Shown in pieces: positions 51,606-62,459 of a stretch of DNA of 64,000 nucleotides. Below the pieces are notes generated by a model. The model did no database searches. It had not been told where the DNA came from and was given only the letters and a program-made list of their open reading frames with translations. Position 1 is the first letter of the stretch. Each line of letters starts with the position of its first letter. The DNA lies in the NCBI GenBank assembly GCA_035476575.1, contig DATILL010000082.1, positions 4,811 through 68,810 of the forward strand. The letters run 5' to 3'. Source of the stretch: DATILL01 sp035476575 (GTDB lineage: Bacteria; Actinomycetota; Actinomycetes; Mycobacteriales; JACQDL01). A program made the position numbers and the translations under genes.

Positions 51606-53249
51606 CTACGGGAGGCTGAAGGCCAGCAGCACGTTGCCGTACGTGCTCGGGTAGAACGGCGCGTAGCCAGCCTGCACGTACAGCATGCCGTGCGCGACCA
51701 CCGCACCGCCGGCCCCGGAGATCGAGCTGCCGTGGCCGGTCAGCCCGTTCACCCCGGGGAAGTCGCGGATCGTGTCGTAGGTCCACAGCACCGCCCCGGT
51801 CTGGGCGGAGTAGGCCCGCATCTTGCCGTCGTTGCTGCCCTCGTACACCACGCCGGGGGTGCTGCTGACCGCCGGGGTGTGCGCCAGCGCGCACACGTCC
51901 GGGTAGGCCGCCGCGCCGCCCGTGGTGCAGCCGTCGGCCGGGTTCGGCGTCCGCCAGAGGACGTCGCCGGTGGCCGGGTCGAGCGCGAACAGGGTGCCGG
52001 GGTCGGCGTACCAGGTGGCCAGGTACAGCCGCCGGCCGTCGTAGCTGCCGCCCCACTGCAGCCCGGAGATGCCGCCGCTGGGGAACGGCGTGGAAAGCTG
52101 CCGCCGCCAGACGATCTGCCCGGTGCGGGCGTCGAAGACGTGGAAGACGCCGCTCTTCTGGCCGATGCCGACCAGCCGCCGCCCGTTCGCCCAGAACAGG
52201 GTCGGCATCGAGCCCAGGTCGTAGTCCAGCGCGGTCCCGTCGTGCAGGCCGGGGCAGTATCCCTCCGGGTTCGGGTCGTTGCACAGCGCCCGCCAGGTGT
52301 CGGCCCGGGTCACCTGCTGTTTCCAGCGCACCGCGCCGGTGCGGGCGGACAGGGCCAGCACCGAGTCGAAGTCGCCGCCGCTGCCGGTGTAGTTCTGCCC
52401 GGTGCCGACGTAGATCGTGCCGGTGGCCGGGTCGATGACCGGGGTGCTCCACACGCCCCCGCCGGACGGCTCGTACTTCGTCGCGCCGCTGGGCCAGCGA
52501 CCGGCGGCGTGCGGCTCCGGCACGGTGTAGTACCGCCAGGCCAGCGCTCCGGTGTCGGCGTCTAGCGCGTCGAGGTGGCCGCGGAAGGTGCAGCAGGGAT
52601 AGTCGGCGCCCAGCGTGTTCTCCGCGCTGGACGCGCCGAGGTAGATCCGGCCGCGGTAGTACAGCGGCGAGCTGGTGTGGTATGCGGTCGGGTTGGTCTC
52701 GGTGCGAACCGACCAGACGAGCTCCCCGGTCCGCTGCCGCAGCGCGTAGACGCGCCCGGCGAAGTCGCCGAAGAACACCTTGCCGTCGGCAACCGCCGGG
52801 CTGTCGGACACCACGGCCGGGCTGGCACCGGGCGCGGGCGGCAGGGTGTAGCTCCACCGGGTGCTCCCGGTCCGGGCGTCCAGCGCGTAGAACGTGCCGT
52901 CCGGGCTGCCGACGTAGAGCGTGTCACCGACCACGGCCGGCTGGCTGCGGGCGGGTAGGCCTGTCTTGCGGTACGCGAAGGCCCACCTCAGCCGCAGCCC
53001 GTCGACGTTGGCCGCGGTGATCCGCCGTTCCGCCGGGTTGTGCCGGGAGCCGGTGATGCTCCCCTGCCAGGTCGGCCAGTCACCACTGCGCGCCAGACCA
53101 CCGGCCCGCCCCGCTGGGTCGCCGCTGGCCAGCCCGGCCGCGCCAGCCGCGCCGACACTGCCGGCCGCACTGCCGAGCGTGGTCACGGACAGCACCGCCA
53201 GCAAGCTCACGATCCAGCGAGCGTGCCGCCTTCTTCGCCACCCTCGCAC
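51606..53249 (-). CDS. Secreted quinoprotein-type beta-propeller (PQQ-binding-like)
   Basis: 547 residues: Arg-rich signal peptide (WIVSLLAVLSVTTLGSAAG), then an eight-bladed propeller with W-motifs such as YVGSPDGTFYALDARTGSTR, FFGDFAGRVYALRQRTGELV and YEGSNDGKMRAYSAQTGAVL. An adjacent Cys pair in GADYPCCTFRGH recalls the vicinal disulfide of PQQ alcohol dehydrogenases. CNDPNPEGYC may form another disulfide. No cytochrome c CXXCH is present. Probably an exported alcohol or polyol dehydrogenase, or a binding propeller. GTG start. Confidence 0.8.
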   Translation of the reverse strand: MRGWRRRRHARWIVSLLAVLSVTTLGSAAGSVGAAGAAGLASGDPAGRAGGLARSGDWPTWQGSITGSRHNPAERRITAANVDGLRLRWAFAYRKTGLPARSQPAVVGDTLYVGSPDGTFYALDARTGSTRWSYTLPPAPGASPAVVSDSPAVADGKVFFGDFAGRVYALRQRTGELVWSVRTETNPTAYHTSSPLYYRGRIYLGASSAENTLGADYPCCTFRGHLDALDADTGALAWRYYTVPEPHAAGRWPSGATKYEPSGGGVWSTPVIDPATGTIYVGTGQNYTGSGGDFDSVLALSARTGAVRWKQQVTRADTWRALCNDPNPEGYCPGLHDGTALDYDLGSMPTLFWANGRRLVGIGQKSGVFHVFDARTGQIVWRRQLSTPFPSGGISGLQWGGSYDGRRLYLATWYADPGTLFALDPATGDVLWRTPNPADGCTTGGAAAYPDVCALAHTPAVSSTPGVVYEGSNDGKMRAYSAQTGAVLWTYDTIRDFPGVNGLTGHGSSISGAGGAVVAHGMLYVQAGYAPFYPSTYGNVLLAFSLP

Positions 53250-53497
53250 CAGATGCCACCCCTCACGCCGCAGAGCTGACCGTTCAGCTTAGCCCTATGC
53301 ATTTTGACCAAGGACGACGTAAGGGCATTGCCGAGGGGTCATTACCCTGAACAGGGCGAGACGGCCGCGGACGCCCCAGGTGGGGAGAGCCTCAGGCGCC
53401 GTGGAGAAATACAACAAGCCGGGCATTCGACGGCTATGGGCGGCGGCCTGACCCACCTCCCAGCCGATTTCGGTTCAGCCGTAACGCCCGGCCCGAT

Positions 53498-53797
53498 TCA
53501 GGCAAAGAACAACGGGGTGTCGCTCGCGCTGGCCACAAGCCGGTCGCCGTAGACCGACACCCGGACGTTCGGCGCCTGCGCCGGGCTGGTGCGCAGCGTG
53601 GTGCGCAGTCCCCGGTCGGGCAGCACCACGTCGACTCGGCAGTTCGCCGCGGCGGTACGCCGCTCCAGCAGCCGGGCGTGGCCAGTCTGCGTACGGGTCC
53701 GCACGTGCTCGTCGTCCAGCACGACGTCGCCGTCCACGCGCACCACGACGTGGTCGTCGGTAAAGCCTTCATCGAGGGCGATCGCCACGGTGTGCAC
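53498..53797 (-). CDS. Small conserved hypothetical protein
   Basis: 99 residues of regular beta strands (VAIALDEGFTDDHVVVRVDG, NCRVDVVLPDRGLRTTLRTS, VRVSVYGDRLVASASD). It has no signal peptide or membrane helix. GTG 53797 is the likely start after a G-rich ribosome site. Function unknown. It is divergent from the broken kinase gene. Confidence 0.6.
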   Translation of the reverse strand: MHTVAIALDEGFTDDHVVVRVDGDVVLDDEHVRTRTQTGHARLLERRTAAANCRVDVVLPDRGLRTTLRTSPAQAPNVRVSVYGDRLVASASDTPLFFA

Positions 53798-54019
53798 TCG
53801 CCCACCCCCGCTCGCCGGAGCTCCCCTGTGTTACCCGGTCTAGCCCAGTGGCACGGTCCTGGCCAGATGCATTCGGCCTGGAAAACACTGTCCCCGGCCC
53901 TATCACGTAAGGTAATCTGTAGACTACCGATGGTTACCATACGATCACGGCTGACCCTCACCGGGGCGAAGCCTGAGGCTGCTGGTGGCGGGATGCGGAG
54001 CTTGCGGGTCGCGGTGTGA

Positions 54020-56761
<2,742 letters not shown>

Positions 56762-56836
56762 CCTGGCCTTGCCCGTCGTGAAGATCCAGCGGGACACGCG
56801 GGCGTGTCGGACCGGATCTTCGCGACAAACCGGGCG

Positions 56837-57382
56837 TCAACCGGTGGTTCGACGCCGCCCGGCGGGCGCCTGCCGATCGTGCCCGATGGAGTCATCCGGA
56901 CGCAGCAGCGGCAGGACCTCGGCCACCGCCGTCAGGCAGTCGGCCAGGGGCCGGTCCTGGTCGCTGCCGAGCACCCGGTCCAGCGCGTCGGCCACGCGGT
57001 CCCGGTCGGCGGTCGGCGGGCAGCCGCGAACCAGGTCCGCGACGTGGGCCAGGTCGGCGTAGGCACGGACCAGCAACGGTTCACGCGGGGCGTCCTCCAG
57101 CAGCAGCGCGGCGAACCGGAGCAGCCGGCGCGCGGCGCGCCGGAGCAGGGCTGGTCCGAATCGCTCGGCCTCCTGCTCTGAGTCGAGCCGGGCCTGGACC
57201 GAGTCGATCCACGGCTCGACGGTGCCGCCGAGCCAGAGCGGCCCGGACGCGAGCTCGTCGTCCGGCTCGGGCATCCCCCAGCTCCGCCGCCGTCGCCACA
57301 CCGTGACGAGCTGCCGGCTCAGCCCGAGCGCAGCTGCGATCTCAGCGATGCCGTAGTGCCGGCGGCGTGGCTCGGGCGACAT
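56837..57382 (-). CDS. HTH DNA-binding protein with helical C-terminus
   Basis: 181 residues. The N-terminal MerR/AlpA-like HTH is HYGIAEIAAALGLSRQLVTV (residues 9-28), followed by WGMPEPDDELASGPLWLGGT, which resembles an excisionase-type wing. A helical region (LLRRAARRLLRFAALLLEDA) follows. Likely a transcription factor of a phage- or plasmid-derived type. It is divergent from a small secreted-protein gene 103 bp away, so that promoter region may be its target. Confidence 0.7.
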   Translation of the reverse strand: MSPEPRRRHYGIAEIAAALGLSRQLVTVWRRRRSWGMPEPDDELASGPLWLGGTVEPWIDSVQARLDSEQEAERFGPALLRRAARRLLRFAALLLEDAPREPLLVRAYADLAHVADLVRGCPPTADRDRVADALDRVLGSDQDRPLADCLTAVAEVLPLLRPDDSIGHDRQAPAGRRRTTG

Positions 57383-57484
57383 GGCACCACCGTACTCTCA
57401 GATTACGAGCTTGTCATCTGTGATGGCGAACGCTATCTTTCCAGACACCGCGCGTCATCCGAGGTAACGGCAGGAGAATCGCTC

Positions 57485-57760
57485 ATGGGTCTCGCCACCC
57501 GCATCGCCGGACCGGCCCTGCTCATCGCTGGCGCGCTCGTCCCGCTCAGCGCCGCGCCGGCCGACGCCAGCCTGACCACTCCAGCCGCATCATCTGCCAG
57601 GACGCACATCTCTTCGGGAACTACGACGGCAGCCACTTCTACGACCCGATCACGCTGCCGAGATCCGGCATGGCCAGAGTTCCTGCCGTGACCACTATCA
57701 CAGCCTGCTGTTCGCCTTTGCCCCCGCAACGACAGAGATCGCTCATTACCACGCTCGACC
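57485..57760 (+). pseudogene. Frameshifted small secreted protein
   Basis: ATG 57485 with AGGAGAA upstream begins a signal peptide, MGLATRIAGPALLIAGALVP ending PADA. The following frame is low-complexity and stops at 57691. A shift near 57580 reveals SRIICQDAHLFGNYDGSHFY and DPITLPRSG, which looks like the real mature protein. Family unknown. Confidence 0.5.
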
Positions 57761-57781
57761 GAAACCGGGGACACTGGTTCG

Positions 57782-58756
57782 GTGCTTGATGTCGACCTGG
57801 TTATCATCGGTGCCGGCCCGGCCGGTCTGTACGGCGCGTACTACGCCGGCTTCCGCGGCCTGACCAGCGCAGTCGTGGACGCCCTGCCCGAGCCGGGCGG
57901 GCAGGTCACCGCGCTGTACCCCGAAAAGATGATCTACGACATCGCCGGCTTTCCGGCGGTCCGGGGCCGGGAGCTGGTGGAGAACCTGGTCGCCCAGGCG
58001 GCGCCGTTCGAACCGACGTACGTGCTGGGTGAGGTGGCCAGCGGCCTGACCCGACCGCGGGACGACTCGATCGTGGTGTGCACCGACCGGGGCACGCGGA
58101 TCCAGACCAAGGCGGTGATCGTGACCGGCGGGATCGGCGAGTTCCAGCCGCGCCCGCTGCCGGTCGGGGACTCCTGGCTCGGCCGGGGGCTGGCCTACTT
58201 CGTGCCACGGCTGGAGGACCACGCCGACCGGGACGTGCTGATCGTCGGCGGCGGCGACTCGGCGTTCGACTGGGCACTCAACCTGCACCCCATCGCCCGG
58301 TCGATCACGCTGGTGCACCGGCGCGACCGGTTCCGCGCGCACGAGCACACGGTCCGGCAGGTGACCGATCTCGGCGTGCCGATCCTCACCTTCACCGAGG
58401 TGGCCGACCTGGCGGGCAATGACCATGTCGAGCGGGCGCTGGTCCGGCACAACAAGACCGGCGACGAGCGGGACCTGCCGATCCAGTCGGTGATCGCGGC
58501 GCTCGGCTTCACCGCCGACCTCGGGCCACTGGCGGACTGGGGCCTGGAGGTCGAGAAGAGGCACATCGTGGTGGACACGACCATGGCGACCAACCTGCCC
58601 AGGGTCTATGCGGCCGGAGACATCACCGAGTACCCGGGCAAGGTGCGGCTGATCTCGGTGGGCTTCGGCGAGGTCGCCACCGCGGTGAACAACGCCGCTG
58701 TGGCTATCGACCCCACCGCCCACCTGTTCCCTGGCCACTCCTCCAACGCAAGCTGA
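57782..58756 (+). CDS. Ferredoxin/flavodoxin--NADP reductase, thioredoxin-reductase-like
   Basis: 324 residues. FAD motif VDLVIIGAGPAGLYGAYYAG at the N-terminus, PGGQVTALYPEKMIYDIAGF, NADP motif VLIVGGGDSAFDWALN, VHRRDRFRAHE and VYAAGDITEYPGKVRLIS at the end. It lacks the redox-active CxxC of thioredoxin reductase, placing it in the YumC-type ferredoxin-NADP reductase group. GTG 57782 is the start. No ferredoxin gene is adjacent. Confidence 0.9.
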   Translation: MLDVDLVIIGAGPAGLYGAYYAGFRGLTSAVVDALPEPGGQVTALYPEKMIYDIAGFPAVRGRELVENLVAQAAPFEPTYVLGEVASGLTRPRDDSIVVCTDRGTRIQTKAVIVTGGIGEFQPRPLPVGDSWLGRGLAYFVPRLEDHADRDVLIVGGGDSAFDWALNLHPIARSITLVHRRDRFRAHEHTVRQVTDLGVPILTFTEVADLAGNDHVERALVRHNKTGDERDLPIQSVIAALGFTADLGPLADWGLEVEKRHIVVDTTMATNLPRVYAAGDITEYPGKVRLISVGFGEVATAVNNAAVAIDPTAHLFPGHSSNAS

Positions 58757-58850
58757 GCAGCTCCGGGCCGGCGGTGTGGAACCAGCCGACCGCGCTCGGT
58801 AGTCTGACCGGCCGGCGACGCCCAGTTGCCGGCGGCTGCGGGGAGGGTGT

Positions 58851-59258
58851 GTGGACGGGCCGGACACCGACGACGTGCTGACCGAGGCTCGGGCCGCGCT
58901 CTGCTCGGTCGAGCGGGCCAGGGCCACGGTGGCCAGTCTGGCCGGGCGCGGCCGCTCACCGGATGGGCTGGTGCGTGCCCGGGTCGGCGGCGACGGGTTG
59001 CTCGCCACGGTGCGGCTCAAGCCCGAGGCGATGCGGTTGGACTCCGGCGCGCTGGCGGGGCAGGTGTGTGCCGCCGTACGGGCCGCGCAGCAGAGCTTCG
59101 CCCGGCAAGCGGGCGACGTCGAGGCCGGCGTGCTCGGCGAGGTCGCGGATCCGGCCGGGCTGGCCGACCAGCTCGCCGCGGTGCATGCGCAGTTCGCCGA
59201 GCGGATGGCGGAGTTCAGCCGTGCGCTGGACGCGATCCACCGCCGGCTGGAGAGCTGA
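58851..59258 (+). CDS. YbaB/EbfC family protein
   Basis: 135 residues, with a coiled N-terminus (LTEARAALCSVERARATVAS), a central YbaB-like strand pair (LVRARVGGDGLLATVRLKPE) and a long C-terminal helix. In actinobacteria YbaB-like genes often open operons of WXG100/ESX-type proteins and are not the nucleoid EbfC next to recR. GTG start; its TGA overlaps the next ATG (TGATG). Confidence 0.8.
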   Translation: MDGPDTDDVLTEARAALCSVERARATVASLAGRGRSPDGLVRARVGGDGLLATVRLKPEAMRLDSGALAGQVCAAVRAAQQSFARQAGDVEAGVLGEVADPAGLADQLAAVHAQFAERMAEFSRALDAIHRRLES

Positions 59259-59560
59259 TGCTCATCGACCCGGAGGCGCTGCGGTCCGCCGCCCGCCAAC
59301 TGGACACCCAGGCCGACATCCTGCGCGACGACGTGAGCCGGCTGGACGCCGCCATCGGGCGTGGCGTCGGGAGCGCCGATCCCGGCGGATCATTCGAGGC
59401 GGCGTATGCGGCGGCCAGGGACGCCGCGCTGACGCTGTACGACGCGCTCGGCGGCACGCTGGCCCGCACCAGCGCCGACCTGCGACGGATGGCCGACCGG
59501 GTGGAGCACGCCGACCAGTCGGCTGCCGCCGACGTGACCGCCGCCGGCACGGAGCTGTGA
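59258..59560 (+). CDS. WXG100-like small helical protein
   Basis: 100 residues, two amphipathic helices: ALRSAARQLDTQADILRDDV and AAYAAARDAALTLYDALGGT ... ADLRRMADRVEHADQ. The size and helical hairpin match the WXG100/ESX family, though the central motif is not a strict WXG. It has no signal peptide, as expected for type VII substrates or partners. Start and stop overlap both neighbours as TGATG, so the three genes are translationally coupled. Confidence 0.7.
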   Translation: MLIDPEALRSAARQLDTQADILRDDVSRLDAAIGRGVGSADPGGSFEAAYAAARDAALTLYDALGGTLARTSADLRRMADRVEHADQSAAADVTAAGTEL

Positions 59561-60102
59561 TGGGCCTGGACCTGCCGGCCGGCCTGGACCCGCTGCTGGC
59601 CGGGGTGCGGGCAAGCTGGCCGGCGATCGACGAGGACGCGCTGCACGCCGCCGCCCAGCACTGGCACACGATCGCCGCCGCCCTGCGCGAACGCGGTACC
59701 GCAGCCGGCGCGGCGATCCGGGACGTGGTGGCCGGCCAGGCGGGCCAGGACGTACACGCCCTGGCCGAGCACTGGGCCGGCGGCCCAGCCAGCCAGCTCG
59801 ACGACGCGGCGCTGGCCGCCGAGGCCATCGGCGCAGCCCTGCAGACGACGGCCGCGGTGGTGCTCGAACTCAAGGCGATGACCATAGCCCAGCTCGGCAT
59901 CCTGGCCGCGCGGCTGTGCCGGCCAGCCAGCACCCCCGACGCCCTGACGACTCTGGCCGATCGGGCGGCCGCGCTCGCGGCCACCCGGACATCGCTCCGA
60001 CTAGCGGGGCGGAGCGCCCACGAGGTGCTGGACGGCCCCTTGGTCCGGGTACTGGGTGCCGCCGAACACACGCTGCGCACCGCCCTCGCCGCCGTCCGAT
60101 AG
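59560..60102 (+). CDS. WXG/CpnT-N-like trafficking domain protein without a toxin domain
   Basis: 180 residues. GLDLPAGLDPLLAGVRASWP, DEDALHAAAQHWHTIAAALR and VHALAEHWAGGPASQL match the N-terminal secretion region of actinobacterial polymorphic toxins and CpnT-like proteins. In those the domain precedes a C-terminal toxin. Here the frame ends after the second helical bundle (ALAAVR), so no effector domain is encoded. A GGTNACC array begins 24 bp after the stop. It could be a natural short form or the stump of a toxin gene. Confidence 0.65.
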   Translation: MGLDLPAGLDPLLAGVRASWPAIDEDALHAAAQHWHTIAAALRERGTAAGAAIRDVVAGQAGQDVHALAEHWAGGPASQLDDAALAAEAIGAALQTTAAVVLELKAMTIAQLGILAARLCRPASTPDALTTLADRAAALAATRTSLRLAGRSAHEVLDGPLVRVLGAAEHTLRTALAAVR

Positions 60103-60123
60103 CCCTCCGCCGCAGCCCCCGCG

Positions 60124-60341
60124 TGTGGTCACCTCTGCGCCGTGTGGTGACCTGTTGGGCTCGCCCCACCCCGTGTGGTCACCTCTCGGCGTTGTGGTCA
60201 CCTTTCGTTGCCTCGAGACCCCAAGAGGTGACCACTTGGCGTTGTGGTCACCTTTCGTTGGGCCGCGACCCCAAGAGGTCACCACAACGCCAAGTGGTCA
60301 CCACATGGGGCTCGCAGGCACCGTGTGGTGACCTCACGGGG
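60124..60341. repeat. GGTNACC array D, four and a half 50-bp units
   Basis: Heptamers at 60127/60146, 60177/60196, 60227/60246, 60277/60296 and a half unit at 60327. Every pair is 19 bp apart and every unit exactly 50 bp from the next. Inner 12-mers: tctgcgccgtgt, tctcggcgttgt, acttggcgttgt and reverse-oriented acaacgccaagt. All linkers are 24 nt and loosely related (for example two ending gaccccaaga). The longest copy of the family in this window. Confidence 0.92.
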
Positions 60342-60353
60342 GGATAGGCGCAG

Positions 60354-60560
60354 GTGCCGACCTGTTACGGCCGGGACGGCGAGACACTGGACCTGCACGG
60401 CTCGACCGGCGTGGCCTGCCTGCGGGCAGGCGGGTCTGGCGAGTCGGAGGTATGTGTCGTCATCCTGCTGGACGGCGTCGTCTACGGTCGGTCGATGTTT
60501 CACCACTCGGTCAACTACCGGGCCGCCGTCGTACACGGCGGGCTACGCGGCGCAGCCGGT
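60354..60560 (+). pseudogene. Fragment of a pyridoxamine 5'-phosphate oxidase-family gene
   Basis: CYGRDGETLDLHGSTG, VVILLDGVVYGRSMFHHSVN and YRAAVVHGGLRGAAG are the middle of a flavin-binding split-barrel protein of the PPOX family. The N-terminal ~40 residues are missing, the sequence beginning right at the end of array D, and the C-terminal half is missing where the DUF3159 gene begins on the other strand. Confidence 0.7.
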
Positions 60561-60570
60561 CCCCTGCCGG

Positions 60571-61221
60571 TTACCCGCCGGGTCGAGCGGCCACGCCCCG
60601 GCGGACCCGGCGGACCGCAAGCAGGGTGACGCCGAGCATGGCCAACGTGATCGGGTAGCCCATCCCGATCCGGGCCACGGCCAGCCAGCCGGTGTGGTCG
60701 GAGTCGTAGAGGAACCGTTGCACCAGCGCCCGGGCCAGGAACACACCGGCCCACATCAGGGTGGTCCAGGTGTAGACCCGGACCAGCGCCCGATGCCGGC
60801 GCCAGCTCCTCGCGTCGCCCTCGACGTACTCCCAGATGACGCCGACCAGCGGCCAGCGCACCAGCACCGAGCCGAGGAACAGCACCGAATAGCCGAAGCT
60901 GGCCCAGATGCCAAGCAGGAAGTACCCCTTGGCCGTGCCGGTGCGGTGCGCGATGTACGCCGCCAGCGCCACCCCCAGCAGCCCGCTGAGCGCCTGCTGG
61001 ATGCTCTGCCGGCGCAGCAGCCGTAGGAGCGAGATCACGCCGGCAGCGGCGAGGGCGGCCCAGATCGCGACGGTGAGGCCACCGATGGTGTTCGCCGCGA
61101 CGAAGACCACGACCGGCAGGGTGGAGTCGAACAGTCCCCGCCAGCCGCCGAGCTGCTCGACGAGCTGCGGTCGCCGGACGGCCGGCTCCGCGGTGGTGGA
61201 CACTGTGGTGTCGTCCGTCAT
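60571..61221 (-). CDS. DUF3159 family membrane protein
   Basis: 216 residues with six or so transmembrane helices; LGGWRGLFDSTLPVVVFVAA, LLGVALAAYIAHRTGTAKGY and WPLVGVIWEYVEGDARSWRR are family blocks. Function unknown; conserved in actinobacteria next to an OB-fold gene as here. Its ATG overlaps the upstream stop as ATGA, so it is co-translated with the OB-fold protein. Confidence 0.88.
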   Translation of the reverse strand: MTDDTTVSTTAEPAVRRPQLVEQLGGWRGLFDSTLPVVVFVAANTIGGLTVAIWAALAAAGVISLLRLLRRQSIQQALSGLLGVALAAYIAHRTGTAKGYFLLGIWASFGYSVLFLGSVLVRWPLVGVIWEYVEGDARSWRRHRALVRVYTWTTLMWAGVFLARALVQRFLYDSDHTGWLAVARIGMGYPITLAMLGVTLLAVRRVRRGVAARPGG

Positions 61222-61640
61222 GCCCCCACCGGCTTGAGCTCGTACCACGGGTTGTAGATCACCAGGTCGCCGTCCGGCTGGCGGGCGATCCGGCCGCGGG
61301 CCAGCAGGAACCGGCCCGGCTCGATGCCGGCGATCCGACGCCGGCCCAGCCAGATCAGCCGGATCGAACCGGTACCGTCGAACAGCTCGGCCTGTACGGT
61401 CGGCACGGCCTCGCCCGGGACGTACACCACCTCGCGCAGCCGGCCAGCCACCGTGGTGACCTCGCCGCGGCGGCAGAAGCAGCTTTGCCGGGCACCCTCG
61501 CTGACCACCTCGGTCTGCAGCGCCTCGGCGTCGAGCTCGTTGTCGTCGGCGACCAGGCGGTGCACCAGCCGGCCCCACCAGCCTCGCCGTTCCGGCCTGG
61601 GCGTGGATGCGGCCCGGGACGCCTGGTCCGCTTCGGTCAT
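61218..61640 (-). CDS. OB-fold nucleic-acid-binding protein
   Basis: 140 residues. A charged N-terminus is followed by an OB-fold: RGEVTTVAGRLREVVYVPGE, VQAELFDGTGSIRLIWLGRR and FLLARGRIARQPDGDLVIYN, the arrangement of tRNA_anti-type domains. It could bind RNA or DNA. ATG 61640 (MTEADQASRA) was chosen over an ATG six codons upstream. Confidence 0.85.
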   Translation of the reverse strand: MTEADQASRAASTPRPERRGWWGRLVHRLVADDNELDAEALQTEVVSEGARQSCFCRRGEVTTVAGRLREVVYVPGEAVPTVQAELFDGTGSIRLIWLGRRRIAGIEPGRFLLARGRIARQPDGDLVIYNPWYELKPVGA

Positions 61641-61649
61641 GCCGCCAGG

Positions 61650-62440
61650 GTAGGCCACCCGGGTTGTCCGTCGGTGCGGTACCCGCTCAGGGTCGGCGCG
61701 GCGAGATTTGGTGATGAGTCGTCCGTCCGGTCATGTCGGTCGCGAGGGAGCCCGCCATCAGGGAGTAGACCGTGCGAAACGGCACCACGGCCCACTACCG
61801 CGTCCGCCCAGCTCGCTCGCTGGACCGCCACTGCAGACCCGATCTGGTCCGGGGCATCATGCGCGACCTGACCTGGTCACCTGCCAGCCCCGGCTGCGAC
61901 GGGGCAGCCTAACCGACGCCACGGCGACCGCAATCCGGTTCGACCAGACAACGAAGGACACCGTCGCAGCGGCCCGCGGCCCGCGGCTCTCGCGGCAACG
62001 ACACCGGCTGGGCCGCGCAACCACTGTCGCAAGCCGCTCTAATCGTTTACCAGATGGGCTGATCGGGAGCACGCCGCTGGGCTGCAGCACTGCGACAGCC
62101 ACGACGACCAGCGCCTGTCTCGCCCAGCTGGCCCAGCAGTAAATATTCGGTCATCCCGTGGGGCGTCAGGACGTTTGCGCAGCTCAGCCGTGGTGTGGGA
62201 GCCAAGATCCCACGGGTTGGCCGAACATGTACCGCCAGCAGAGCTAGATGACTGGCATTGCTCGAAGCATCCCTCGCTGCTCCAGAACAAGATAACAAGA
62301 ACGTGTCATTTGCCGGACAACCCATCTCGAGCCGGCGCCGTCACTATCGTGAAGACTACGACGTGACGTTGCATCGGCCCTGTCCGACCCAAGCCGCCCA
62401 CCATGCCGACCGATGAGCACCTGGTCCAGGCCCGCGACCA
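61650..62440. other. Gene-free stretch
   Basis: About 790 bp. I see no credible coding region on either strand, no tRNA and no long hairpin. The base composition is a little lower in GC toward the right end, approaching the decayed TIR gene. Confidence 0.5.
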
Positions 62441-62459
62441 CTCCATCGGGAAAGGTGAG

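Noticed and set aside
51606..53249. Quinohemoprotein alcohol dehydrogenase
   Set aside because: The propeller and vicinal Cys fit, but no CXXCH heme-binding domain is present, so only a quinoprotein-like call is justified.
60124..60341. CRISPR array
   Set aside because: The 50-bp periodicity looks CRISPR-like, but the 26-bp repeats occur in both orientations within an array, the repeats vary, the 24-nt linkers resemble each other, and no cas gene is present.
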